Part shown: positions 25,866 through 34,300 of the stretch, in pieces
Layout: each line of letters starts with the position of its first letter
How positions within the stretch are numbered: the first letter of the stretch is position 1
Source of the DNA: a virus
Reading direction: 5' to 3' (one strand)
IMG/VR virus record: IMGVR_UViG_3300008266_000101
Span: 1-45,792 of that record
DNA: 45,792 bases
Translations under genes and position numbers: made by a program
The notes under the pieces: generated by a model
What the model was told of the DNA's origin: nothing
Databases searched by the model: none
What the model saw: only the letters and a program-made list of their open reading frames with translations

Positions 25866-27935
25866 GTTTTCTAGACCTATATACATTGATGATGAGGTAA
25901 AATATATACTTCCTGCATTAGTTGGATTCACAGGTAAAGCTGATTGTGTTTGTATTTGTACTATACTTTGGCTCACAATAAAAACCGGTTCTTGTGTAGT
26001 GAAATTACGAACTATGAATAAATTACTATATAAATCAGTATCGCCACTACTTGATATATTTAAATATTTTGTGCTACCTGATTTAATTAGGAATAGACTA
26101 TTAGGATTTACATTAACACTAGCAGTAATACTACCTGTTGTTATTTGAAATAAACTTACATTATTAGGATCAATATAAGAAGCAGTAACAGCAAATAAAG
26201 AATAAGATGATGTTGTAGCATAAGATGCTGAAATTGAATTTTGCGCCCAAGATGCTGTACCAAATAAACTTCCTGTTGCTAATAATGAGCCACTGCTATT
26301 AAATCTAGTAGTTGATGTAGAACCAACAATATCTAGATAATTACCATTAAGAGTTAATGTTCTAATACCAGCTAATGAACCATCAGAAGTATAAATGTTA
26401 TTAGCCTGTATTAATGTTTGTACAACACCCGCTTGAAGTTCTACACGATCAAGTCTAAATGCAGGTAATGAGTTAATAAATCTAAGACGAACCCTAGTAA
26501 ACGCAGCCTGAGTAAAGCGCCAGTTAGCTACTGGTATTTGAATTAGCTGGTAGGTTCCAGTTGTAGAGCTGCTAAAGCCAAATTGACCATTGAGTACACT
26601 TATTTCTGTAGATATAAGTGTATTTCCATTGTAGAAACCTATTGCTAAAGTGGAGTTTGTATTCCAGGTTGCTCCTAATCTAATTGCAAATTTAAATACA
26701 GTATAATTAGATATAGAATCGGTACCAGAAATTCTATCAAACTGGAGGTATCTAGTACCTGTAGTAGTAGCAGAAACAGATGTACAAACAACTCCAGTAT
26801 AAGGATTTGTTGCATTAGCAAAATCTGCAGTGATACCAAGTGAAGAAGAAGTCCATGTATTATTTACTACCTCATCATAGATAATAGAAGTAGTAATGTT
26901 TATAGGGCTTGTTGCTCCTGCCGGTACTAGGATAGTGGTTAATTCAATCTCAGTAGTAGGATCTATTTGAGCCTTTACAGGGTTACTACTTGGTGTACCT
27001 GGTATTACTATTACTTGTCCTTGATCGTTTACTGCAACAATGTCAAGCCTTGGATTACTAATATCAGCTACTCCAAGTGTTACTTGGGTATTGTTAGTAG
27101 TAAAATATACACCATTAATATAGTAATAGGCAGCACTTACATCATATACCCATCCAGTACCGGACCAACTTACAATACCTCCACTAACTAATCCATTAGT
27201 AACACTAGTGTATACAGGAATATTCAGAACATTATCTATAAGAGAAGAGGTTCCTGAATTTCCATTAGTAGTTAATGATATTATTGAACCAGAAAAATAG
27301 GAAGCAGTTAATGCATTGAGAGCCCATGAGGCTGTTCCAAATAAAGAACCAGTAATACTGCCAGTTACGGTTAAAGAGCCAGATATTGTCTGATTACCTT
27401 TAAATATATTTGATCCAGTCGTGGCTAATGAAGCAGACAATGATACAAATACAGGATCTGTTTCTTTATAAAAGGAAGCAGTAGAAGCAAAAGAAGCACT
27501 TGTTGCTATAGAGGCCGTAGCAGCATATGATGCGCTAATAGCATTTGATATACTGCCAGAAAAGTAAGATGCTGTTACTGCATTTTGAGCCCAAGATGCA
27601 GTGCCAACAGTAGATGTAATATAATCAGTTCCAGCAGTAGCAGCTGATATGGCAGTTCCGTCTCCTTTTAAAAGACCAGTGATTGTTGTAGATAAAGTAA
27701 TTGCAGGGGTTGTAGTTGGGTTAGCTACAGAGCCAGCAAGACCATTTGCTGTAACAACAGATACATTTGTTACAGTACCTCCCCCACCTCCAGCACTAGC
27801 AGTACTATAATAGACTTTACCATTAGCGTCTGCTACTACATATCTAGTTAGGGAGGAACTTTCGGTGAGTGCTACTTGTAATGTGTTTAAAACAGCATTA
27901 CCACCATACCTAATTAAATTGACGGATTGACCCAT
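25863..27935 (-). CDS. Tail fibre protein with jelly-roll-type middle domain, 690 aa
   Basis: N-terminus MGQSVNLIRYGGNAVLNTLQ resembles the other fibre attachment starts. Residues ~90-240 carry GTASWAQNAVTASYFSGS and GSLFGTASWALNALTASYF shaft modules. Residues ~270-560 are a distinct region: VVIPGTPSSNPVKAQIDPTT, EIELTTILVPAGATSPINI, then a beta-sandwich-like part (FAIRLGATWNTNSTLAIGFY, RVRLRFINSLPAFRLDRVEL) that recalls carbohydrate-binding domains seen in Bacteroidota phage fibres. Another GSLFGTASWAQNS module and a short C-terminal part follow (IYFTSSSMYIGLEN). A hairpin and junction motif lie just upstream. Sugar binding is a hypothesis. Confidence 0.87.
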   Translation of the reverse strand: MGQSVNLIRYGGNAVLNTLQVALTESSSLTRYVVADANGKVYYSTASAGGGGGTVTNVSVVTANGLAGSVANPTTTPAITLSTTITGLLKGDGTAISAATAGTDYITSTVGTASWAQNAVTASYFSGSISNAISASYAATASIATSASFASTASFYKETDPVFVSLSASLATTGSNIFKGNQTISGSLTVTGSITGSLFGTASWALNALTASYFSGSIISLTTNGNSGTSSLIDNVLNIPVYTSVTNGLVSGGIVSWSGTGWVYDVSAAYYYINGVYFTTNNTQVTLGVADISNPRLDIVAVNDQGQVIVIPGTPSSNPVKAQIDPTTEIELTTILVPAGATSPINITTSIIYDEVVNNTWTSSSLGITADFANATNPYTGVVCTSVSATTTGTRYLQFDRISGTDSISNYTVFKFAIRLGATWNTNSTLAIGFYNGNTLISTEISVLNGQFGFSSSTTGTYQLIQIPVANWRFTQAAFTRVRLRFINSLPAFRLDRVELQAGVVQTLIQANNIYTSDGSLAGIRTLTLNGNYLDIVGSTSTTRFNSSGSLLATGSLFGTASWAQNSISASYATTSSYSLFAVTASYIDPNNVSLFQITTGSITASVNVNPNSLFLIKSGSTKYLNISSSGDTDLYSNLFIVRNFTTQEPVFIVSQSIVQIQTQSALPVNPTNAGSIYFTSSSMYIGLEN

Positions 27936-27948
27936 TGATACCCTTTAG

Positions 27949-27976
27949 TTCTCGTATAAATATTGTATAACGAGAA
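27949..27976 (-). other. Inverted repeat around a junction motif before the 690-residue fibre
   Basis: TTCTCGT and ACGAGAA (7 bp) flank 14 bases containing the ATAAATAT core. No T-tract. It could present the core in a loop or mark an operator; function not known. Confidence 0.4.
27953..27964 (-). promoter_or_regulatory. Junction motif before the 690-residue fibre gene
   Basis: Plus strand CGTATAAATATT, identical to the copies at 9508 and 28344; lies within an inverted repeat. Confidence 0.35.
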
Positions 27977-28007
27977 ATGGATATATACTGTTTTGCTAGA
28001 TTAGCTA

Positions 28008-28331
28008 CTATACTAAGGTTAAATTAAGTAGCCCAGTTACTACTATAAATGCATCGTTATTAATATCTCCACCCATAGACCCCCAATTTGTGTAGGTAGT
28101 TCCTGATACTTCTATTATATCTTTTAGTAATATTTCTGTAATTGTGTTAGTAACTGTTGCTACTTGTTCATCTGGTTGTGATACTTCTTCTTGAACTTCT
28201 ATTACTGATATTAAATAATATTTAAATATTGCTTTGTCATTTAAATTATCATAGCTTATTACCATATCAAAGTAATTAGCAGTAACGTTTTGTCCTCTAA
28301 CAGGAAAAGTGTATGGTTGAATTTGTCTCAT
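28008..28331 (-). CDS. Small fibre-region protein, 107 aa
   Basis: Beta-rich: QPYTFPVRGQNVTANYFDMV, then ISYDNLNDKAIFKYYLISV, an acidic linker EVQEEVSQPDEQVATV, a strand-helix part with ILLKDIIEVSGTTYTNWGSM and the end NDAFIVVTGLLNLTLV. The ending (Y-x-x-WG-x5-D-[AD]-[FY]-I-V-x-x-x-x-x-L-x-L) resembles small conserved proteins next to fibres in Bacteroidota phages, from memory. It is probably a virion or assembly protein; function unknown. Between the glycosyltransferase gene and the 690-residue fibre, with its own junction motif at 28344, so it may be separately transcribed. Confidence 0.72.
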   Translation of the reverse strand: MRQIQPYTFPVRGQNVTANYFDMVISYDNLNDKAIFKYYLISVIEVQEEVSQPDEQVATVTNTITEILLKDIIEVSGTTYTNWGSMGGDINNDAFIVVTGLLNLTLV

Positions 28332-28343
28332 TTAAATTATTTA

Positions 28344-28355
28344 CGTATAAATATT
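28344..28355 (-). promoter_or_regulatory. Junction motif before the 107-residue gene
   Basis: Plus strand CGTATAAATATT, 13 bases from the ATG, touching the stop codon of the glycosyltransferase gene. Confidence 0.35.
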
Positions 28356-29062
28356 TACTGATTATCAAATTCTTTATACATTTCATTCCATTTTGCATCT
28401 GATTCTTTAGGTTCCCATCCTGATATCCATGGTCCTCCTAGTGTATAGTGGAGTATTGTTGCTTTATTAAGTAATAAATTATCATTTATATCTACTAAAT
28501 GATTCCACTTATTATCTAATTCACCTATTTCTTCATCTTTTAACCATTTGAAAGCATGTAAATCCCTACCAGGCCATTTATTTAAATTATGTAATGTTAA
28601 TTCTTCATGTGCAGGATGATTACAATTAATTAACATAACAGATGACCAGTTTTTTCTGTTATAATAAACAGAGGCTTGATCTACCATTTTTATTTCACTA
28701 CTCCCCACCTTTTGTTGGTGTTTAACAACCATCACAGCATACTGTGGATCTGCTTGATCAAATAATTCATCTATATTTTCTAAAGCAATAATATCACAAT
28801 CAGCAAACAAAACCCAACCTTTTTCCATAAATGGAATTGCAAATCTAGAAATAGAAAATTCAGTAGTTTGAGGAGCTTCTGATATAGGGCACCACATTTG
28901 GTTTCCTCTCCATTCAATAGGTCTATTTAATATATTGTTTATTTCACTTAGTTTAAGTGCTTTAATATCTAAATTATTAGAATATTTTTTAAGAGAATAT
29001 TCTGCTACATCATATGCTAATGTTTCTCTAGGATCCCATCCAATATAAACTTTATTCTTCAT
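28355..29062 (-). CDS. GT8-like glycosyltransferase, 235 aa
   Basis: A retaining nucleotide-sugar transferase of the GT8 type. Signs: KVYIGWDPRETLAYDVAEYS at the N-terminus (nucleotide-binding strand), VLFADCDIIALENIDELF with the DxD metal motif (DCD near residue 87), YNRKNWSSVMLINCNHP, and HYTLGGPWISGW near residue 204, the typical His-containing end. The enzyme should move a sugar from UDP-sugar to an acceptor in the cytoplasm. Its start overlaps the end of the MptE-like/methyltransferase gene by 11 bases, so the two are made together. Both sit inside a cluster of Ser/Thr-rich fibre genes, pointing to fibre decoration (or host-surface change). The sugar and acceptor are not known. Confidence 0.82.
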   Translation of the reverse strand: MKNKVYIGWDPRETLAYDVAEYSLKKYSNNLDIKALKLSEINNILNRPIEWRGNQMWCPISEAPQTTEFSISRFAIPFMEKGWVLFADCDIIALENIDELFDQADPQYAVMVVKHQQKVGSSEIKMVDQASVYYNRKNWSSVMLINCNHPAHEELTLHNLNKWPGRDLHAFKWLKDEEIGELDNKWNHLVDINDNLLLNKATILHYTLGGPWISGWEPKESDAKWNEMYKEFDNQ

Positions 29063-30389
29063 TTGTTTTTATTTTAATATCTTTTACCCCAACTACAACA
29101 TGAAGTTCAGGACCTTTTTTAGTTACTTTTCCTACTGTAAAAAATTGGCTTAATATTTCTTTCCACCATTCTTCTCCTTCCTGAATTAAGTGAGTATTTC
29201 TGCCATCTGCATATGTTTTAGATGCAGGGCCAGTATGGATAACAAAATATCCAACTTGTTTTACACACCTTCTTAGATCACCTAACACGTCTCCTAAAAG
29301 TTCTGGTTCTATATGTTCTAATACGTCTGTGCACATTACAATATCTGCGGGGCGAGGGCATTCTTCTTTACCTATTACTCCGGGATCATATTCCCATATA
29401 GGAAAAGGTAAAGCTTTAGCAAGATATCCTTTACCACAACCATAATCTAATACTAGTTTTGTATTGAGTGCTTCTGTTAGTTTAATTACTAACTCAGCAT
29501 ACTTTCCTCCTCCTATACCATAAGCAGTATTATCTTCATGTAGTTGTTTATTTAATTGAGCATATTCATCTGTGATAAATTTAGGTTTTTGAAAACCTAT
29601 AACATTTTCATGCTTTTTATTTTTCTTTTCTGGTGTGTGGTTTCTATACATTTCTTGTGTTAAACCATCTCCATAGAATATAGCTTTTACTGCTGGGAGT
29701 TGATCAAGTTCATGTAGTGTTTGTCTAGAGGCTTCCAACATTGATGGTGTTGTATAATATATTTTACCATTAAATTCTACTTCTGAATATTTGTGTTTTC
29801 CGTTTGGATGATGATCAGCATGTCTTTTTCCATCTTCTGAGGATCCATCTAGGCCAAAAATATGAAAATTTCTATAGCCTAGAAAAGCAGCATTAGTTAA
29901 GCATCTTAATCCAGCATCACAACCACCAGCAACTGCCCATTCACCCGGAGGTAACATTGCAATACCTTCTTCTGTTGAATCAAACACATGCCATAGTTTT
30001 ACATTATATCCATCAAGATGTTTAAAATATAAAGGATGACAAGTACTAGCAATTAAATATTCTACATCTTTATGAGGTTCTCCTAATAGCTTTATTTTAT
30101 GAGATCTGGGATCTACTTCTACATGATAATTAGGGATAATATTTTTCTCTATTAGGAATTTATGAGCACCAGAACAAGTCATTATAACTTTAAACTTCTT
30201 AATTTCTTCCCATGTATATTTTAAAGAAGGTCCAAAGCCTACTATTGCAATAGGTTCTTCTATTCTTTCCTCTTTAAATTCTACTCTATCTTTTACATGA
30301 GATATTGCAAATCTAATTTGTTCATCTCTTTGCCATAAAGGAACGGCATATTTTACATCTTGCTTTGCATTGATGTCAAGCTTTTTCAT
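29052..30389 (-). CDS. MptE-like (DUF115) domain fused to SAM-dependent methyltransferase, 445 aa
   Basis: Residues ~45-250: PIAIVGFGPSLKYTWEEIKK, FKVIMTCSGAHKFLIEKNII, PNYHVEVDPR and FHIFGLDGSSEDGKRHADHH; the [IV]VGxGPSL start, the CSGA turn, the V-E-x-D and the F-G-x-D are the DUF115/MptE-like pattern, a family that includes flagellin-glycosylation Maf proteins and 6-hydroxymethylpterin diphosphokinases. Residues ~300-420: VLDYGCGKGYLAKAL (SAM motif I, near residue 315), DIVMCTDVLEHIEPELLGDV (near residue 355) and VGYFVIHTGP, a class I methyltransferase. The C-terminus overlaps the glycosyltransferase start. Which small molecule or protein is modified cannot be told; transfer of a methylated sugar to fibres is one option. 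Confidence 0.8.
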   Translation of the reverse strand: MKKLDINAKQDVKYAVPLWQRDEQIRFAISHVKDRVEFKEERIEEPIAIVGFGPSLKYTWEEIKKFKVIMTCSGAHKFLIEKNIIPNYHVEVDPRSHKIKLLGEPHKDVEYLIASTCHPLYFKHLDGYNVKLWHVFDSTEEGIAMLPPGEWAVAGGCDAGLRCLTNAAFLGYRNFHIFGLDGSSEDGKRHADHHPNGKHKYSEVEFNGKIYYTTPSMLEASRQTLHELDQLPAVKAIFYGDGLTQEMYRNHTPEKKNKKHENVIGFQKPKFITDEYAQLNKQLHEDNTAYGIGGGKYAELVIKLTEALNTKLVLDYGCGKGYLAKALPFPIWEYDPGVIGKEECPRPADIVMCTDVLEHIEPELLGDVLGDLRRCVKQVGYFVIHTGPASKTYADGRNTHLIQEGEEWWKEILSQFFTVGKVTKKGPELHVVVGVKDIKIKTNEE

Positions 30390-30403
30390 AACAATTTTAT
30401 ATA

Positions 30404-30415
30404 AATAAATATACG
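30404..30415 (-). promoter_or_regulatory. Junction motif before the MptE-like/methyltransferase gene
   Basis: Plus strand AATAAATATACG, 15 bases from the ATG. Would serve the two-gene modification operon. Confidence 0.35.
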
Positions 30416-30421
30416 AAAAAA

Positions 30422-31327
30422 TTAGTTAATTCTAGCAACTCTAAAGAAAGAGCCTCTAGCAATAACTAAAGTATTAGCAGCAACTGAAGATCTAGCTACA
30501 GGGTATATTGCTCCTCCGGTTTGAGCATCTATTATTCCATTTACTCTTATAAAGTGAAGACCAGTAATACCAACAGCAGCAGACCAAACAGCAGAGTTTG
30601 AGTCGCCTGTATCAAAATCTCCAATAGCAAGAGCAGAAAAAGTAGAAGCACCTGTAGGGTTAACACTTATACCTCCTATCCACTGACCTGCTACTCTGTT
30701 TGCAGTAGGCCATACCATTCCAAAAGCATTGCCTGTTGCTGCTGATACAGAGTACATTATTGCTCCTTCTATATGATATATAACACCAGCACTTACTGAT
30801 GTAGTTAAACCTGATATACCTGTTAATACGGCTGTTGCAAGTGTGTTTGCTACACTTACATACCGTGTTGGGTTTACTGAGGTAGCTCCCCCTGGAATAG
30901 CACTTATTCTATTTGATAAGGCATTTATTGCATTTTGGAGACCAATTTGAGGAGCACCACCAGGAGCAACAGCAGATACGTTATTGATAACACTTTCAAC
31001 TATTGATACTTCATTACTTACAGTATCAACTCTAACTGAGAGTGCTGCATCTGCTACTGATACTGCTTGACTAAGAACAGAAACTGCGTTACTGACAGTA
31101 TTAATTCTAACTGAGAGTGCAGCTGCATCTATGCTAAGTTCATTACTTATAACAGATATAGCATTTGATAATGCATCTATAGTTGGGCCGGTGATTGCAT
31201 CTACTACAGCTAATGCTCCTGAAAGAGCAGTGCTGCCTGTAACTATTAATCCGCTACCAGAAACTATAAGGCTGCTTGAAACTTCTAAATTTCCTAAACT
31301 GCCTGTATCTGTATAAAATATTGCCAT
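30422..31327 (-). CDS. Coiled-coil-stalked fibre/spike protein, 301 aa
   Basis: N-terminal ~35 residues are short beta repeats (SLGNLEVSSSLIVSGSGLIV, TGSTALSGALAVVDAITG). Residues ~45-120 repeat S-N-x-[IV]-S-V-[IL] with A-A-L-S-V-R-[IV]-[ND]-T-V-S-N occurring twice, a heptad-like stalk probably trimeric. From about residue 155 a Ser/Ala-rich beta domain follows (RYVSVANTLATAVLTGISGL, GVIYHIEGAIMYSVSAATG, GLHFIRVNGIIDAQTGGAIY, VIARGSFFRVARIN), with the look of a jelly-roll head. It lies between the 2915-residue fibre and the sugar-modifying genes, starting 14 bases from its junction motif. Receptor-binding spike is inferred from architecture; no named family. Confidence 0.83.
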   Translation of the reverse strand: MAIFYTDTGSLGNLEVSSSLIVSGSGLIVTGSTALSGALAVVDAITGPTIDALSNAISVISNELSIDAAALSVRINTVSNAVSVLSQAVSVADAALSVRVDTVSNEVSIVESVINNVSAVAPGGAPQIGLQNAINALSNRISAIPGGATSVNPTRYVSVANTLATAVLTGISGLTTSVSAGVIYHIEGAIMYSVSAATGNAFGMVWPTANRVAGQWIGGISVNPTGASTFSALAIGDFDTGDSNSAVWSAAVGITGLHFIRVNGIIDAQTGGAIYPVARSSVAANTLVIARGSFFRVARIN

Positions 31328-31334
31328 AATATAT

Positions 31335-31346
31335 TAATAAATATTT
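31335..31346 (-). promoter_or_regulatory. Junction motif before the 301-residue spike gene
   Basis: Plus strand TAATAAATATTT, 8 bases from the ATG and touching the stop of the 2915-residue fibre gene; very close for a promoter. Confidence 0.3.
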
Positions 31347-34300
31347 TAAGATTCTCCATAAGCTGTTGCTATCCAATATGTTGTTCCTGCTAGTGCAGTA
31401 TTACTATTTGCATTAATCACAAATGATCCTACAGCTTTACTTTCTATAGTCCATGATCTAGCATCTTCACCTGTTATAACTATTGCATAGCTTGTATTAG
31501 GGAATGCTGTACTAAATGTTACTGTTGCTTTCTTGGGGTTACCTGCAAAAGATGAATTTACTACAGACCCAGCTTTTGTTGTTAATCCACCACCGGTTGA
31601 ATTTAATGCATAAGAAGCAGTCAGTGCGTAAGAAGCACTTAAAGCCGGGTTAGCCGAAGTAAATATAGATCCTGTTACGTAGGAAGCTGTACCAAATAAG
31701 GATCCAGTAAATCCTAATGTGGATGTTGTAGAGCCTGTTATAACTAAACTGCCAGTAATAATAGCAGAGCCAGTATATGGAAAAGCAGCGCCTGCAGTTG
31801 CATTGATAGTAATAGATCCACTTCCGCCTGTAGGAGATATAGTTACATTTGTACCTGCTACGATTTGAGTAACACCACCATTAGAAGCATATGAAGCAGA
31901 TAATGAACTTGTTGCAAACGAAGCGGTTGCTACAGACATTGATGATGTCTGGCTGTTTAATACAAATGAGCTTGTTTGGCTAGTTAATACATACAAAGGA
32001 GCAAACGATGCTGTAGCAGCAAATGAAGCAGACAATGAACTAGTTGCAAAGGAAGCAGTTGCAACAGTCATCGAAGCTGTTTGTGCATTTGTTACAAATG
32101 AACTTGTTTGACTGTTTTGAACAAATGAAGATGTCTGACTGTTTAAAACATATAAAGGAGCAAACGATGCTGTAGCAGCAAATGAAGAACTTAATGAGCT
32201 AGTTGCAAACGATGCTGTTGCAACAGTCATTGAACTTGTTTGACTATTCTGTACAAATGATGATGTTAAATTGTTTGTAACAACATCATTTCCATTTATA
32301 GTTAAACTTCCACTTATACTTACACTACCGGTAAACTGATGAGTGTTAGTAATTATACTGCCAAATCTGGTTGAGCCGGTAACAAAATCGGTTGAGGAAG
32401 TAATTGTTTGAGCTATAATCGTTTGTGCAGTTAATGTTCCTCTTACTGTAAAGTTGTCTGCAGAAGAAGCAGTTGAAGCAAAAGAGGCACTTAATGAGCT
32501 AGTTGCAAAGGAAGCAGTTGCAACTGTCATTGATGATGTTTGACTAGTTAAAACATATAAAGGAGCAAAGGAAGCGGTTGCAGCAAAAGAAGCACTTGTT
32601 GCTATTGATGCTGTTAAAGAATTATTTGCCCAACTAGCAGTTCCAAACAAGGAAGCTGTTACACCATTTGTAAAATTACCACTACCACTTACATCTAATG
32701 TATATTGTGGATTTACAACGTTTATACCTATTCTACCATTTGCGGAACCAGAGAATGCATTTCCAGCAGCTACACTATAATAAGAACCCGTACCAAATAT
32801 TATACCACCTATGTTTATAGAATCCTGTCTACCATTTTCTAAAGTAACCTTTGTTCCTATAATGATATTGTTTCTTCCTATTAGATTATTTGATGATATA
32901 TATCCTGCCCTCTCTCCCAATATTATAGAATTAGAAGCATTAACTGCTACAGTACCAGCTGTATTTCCTATGAATATGGAATTAGAAGCGTTGGAAGCGG
33001 AATATCCTGCTGATAGACCCATGAAGATGGAGTTACTAGCATCAGTAGCTTCGTTTCCTGCACTCTGTCCAATGAAAATAACATTGCTTGAGTTGAATGC
33101 ATTTAATCCTGCAAACCTACCCATTGCAATATTATAATCACCGGTAGTGCTATCTCCTGCGAATTGCCCCAAATATATTCCATGATTGGAATAAGAATAC
33201 CCGCCGGCCCCATATCCTATAAATACAGTATCAAATGCGCTAGAGCTAACTCCAGCTTCTAGTCCTATATTAACTGCTCTATCACCATCCAAATTATCTT
33301 TTCCTGCATCATTTCCTATAAAAACCGAATTTCTACCGTTTCCGGAGTTTTTTCCTGAGTTTTTTCCTATGAATATAGACTGATCACCATAAAAAGCATT
33401 ATATCCAGCATTTGTTCCTATATAAACTCCATCTGGAGAATACTGTAATCCTCCAGCATTATTGCCTATAGCAACTGCGTTTTTAATTCCAAATCCTGAT
33501 CCTGTTCCTGCATTTTCTCCAATATATATACTACTTGTTGAATTTTGTGGTATATTGGAGAAAGGAGCTACAGAATACAAATTACTTCCACTTACTGCTA
33601 TAGGATAAGAAGATGTTATTGCGTTTGTTGCCCAACTTGCTGTTCCAAACAATGAAGCCGTTACACCGTTTGTAAAATTACCACTACCACTTACATCTAA
33701 AGTATATTGCGGATTAACTACGTTTATACCAACTCTGCCATTAGATGTTCCGGTGAAGGCATCACCTGTAGGTTCGGCATATGAGCCAGTTGCAAATATT
33801 ATTGCTCCTAAATTAATTGAATCTTTAGTACCATCAGGCAAGGTAATATTAGTACCGATAATAATATTGTTTGATTTGATACCTAAAGCACCACCATTTG
33901 TATTATATCCTGCATGATATCCTATTAAAGTTGAATAAGAAGCAGATGTTGCTGCATATCCTGCACCATTTCCTAAAAAGTTAGAATTACTTGCATTTAT
34001 TGCATCACCACCAGCACTTGGTCCTATAAAATTTGAATTATTTGCAAAGCTTGCATTAATACCTGCATTTTCACCTATAAAGTTTGAATTAAATGCTTCT
34101 GATGCTGAATATCCAGCTCTGTATCCTAAAAAGTTTGATCTTTGGGCATCGTAAGAATCAAAACCCGCTTGGTATCCTAAAAAGTTAGAATCATTTGCAT
34201 ATAACGATAGATAACCGGCCTGATATCCTAAAAAGTTTGAATTATATGCATCAATTGCTGAATATCCGGCTTGATTTCCTAAAAATATTGCATCAAACCT

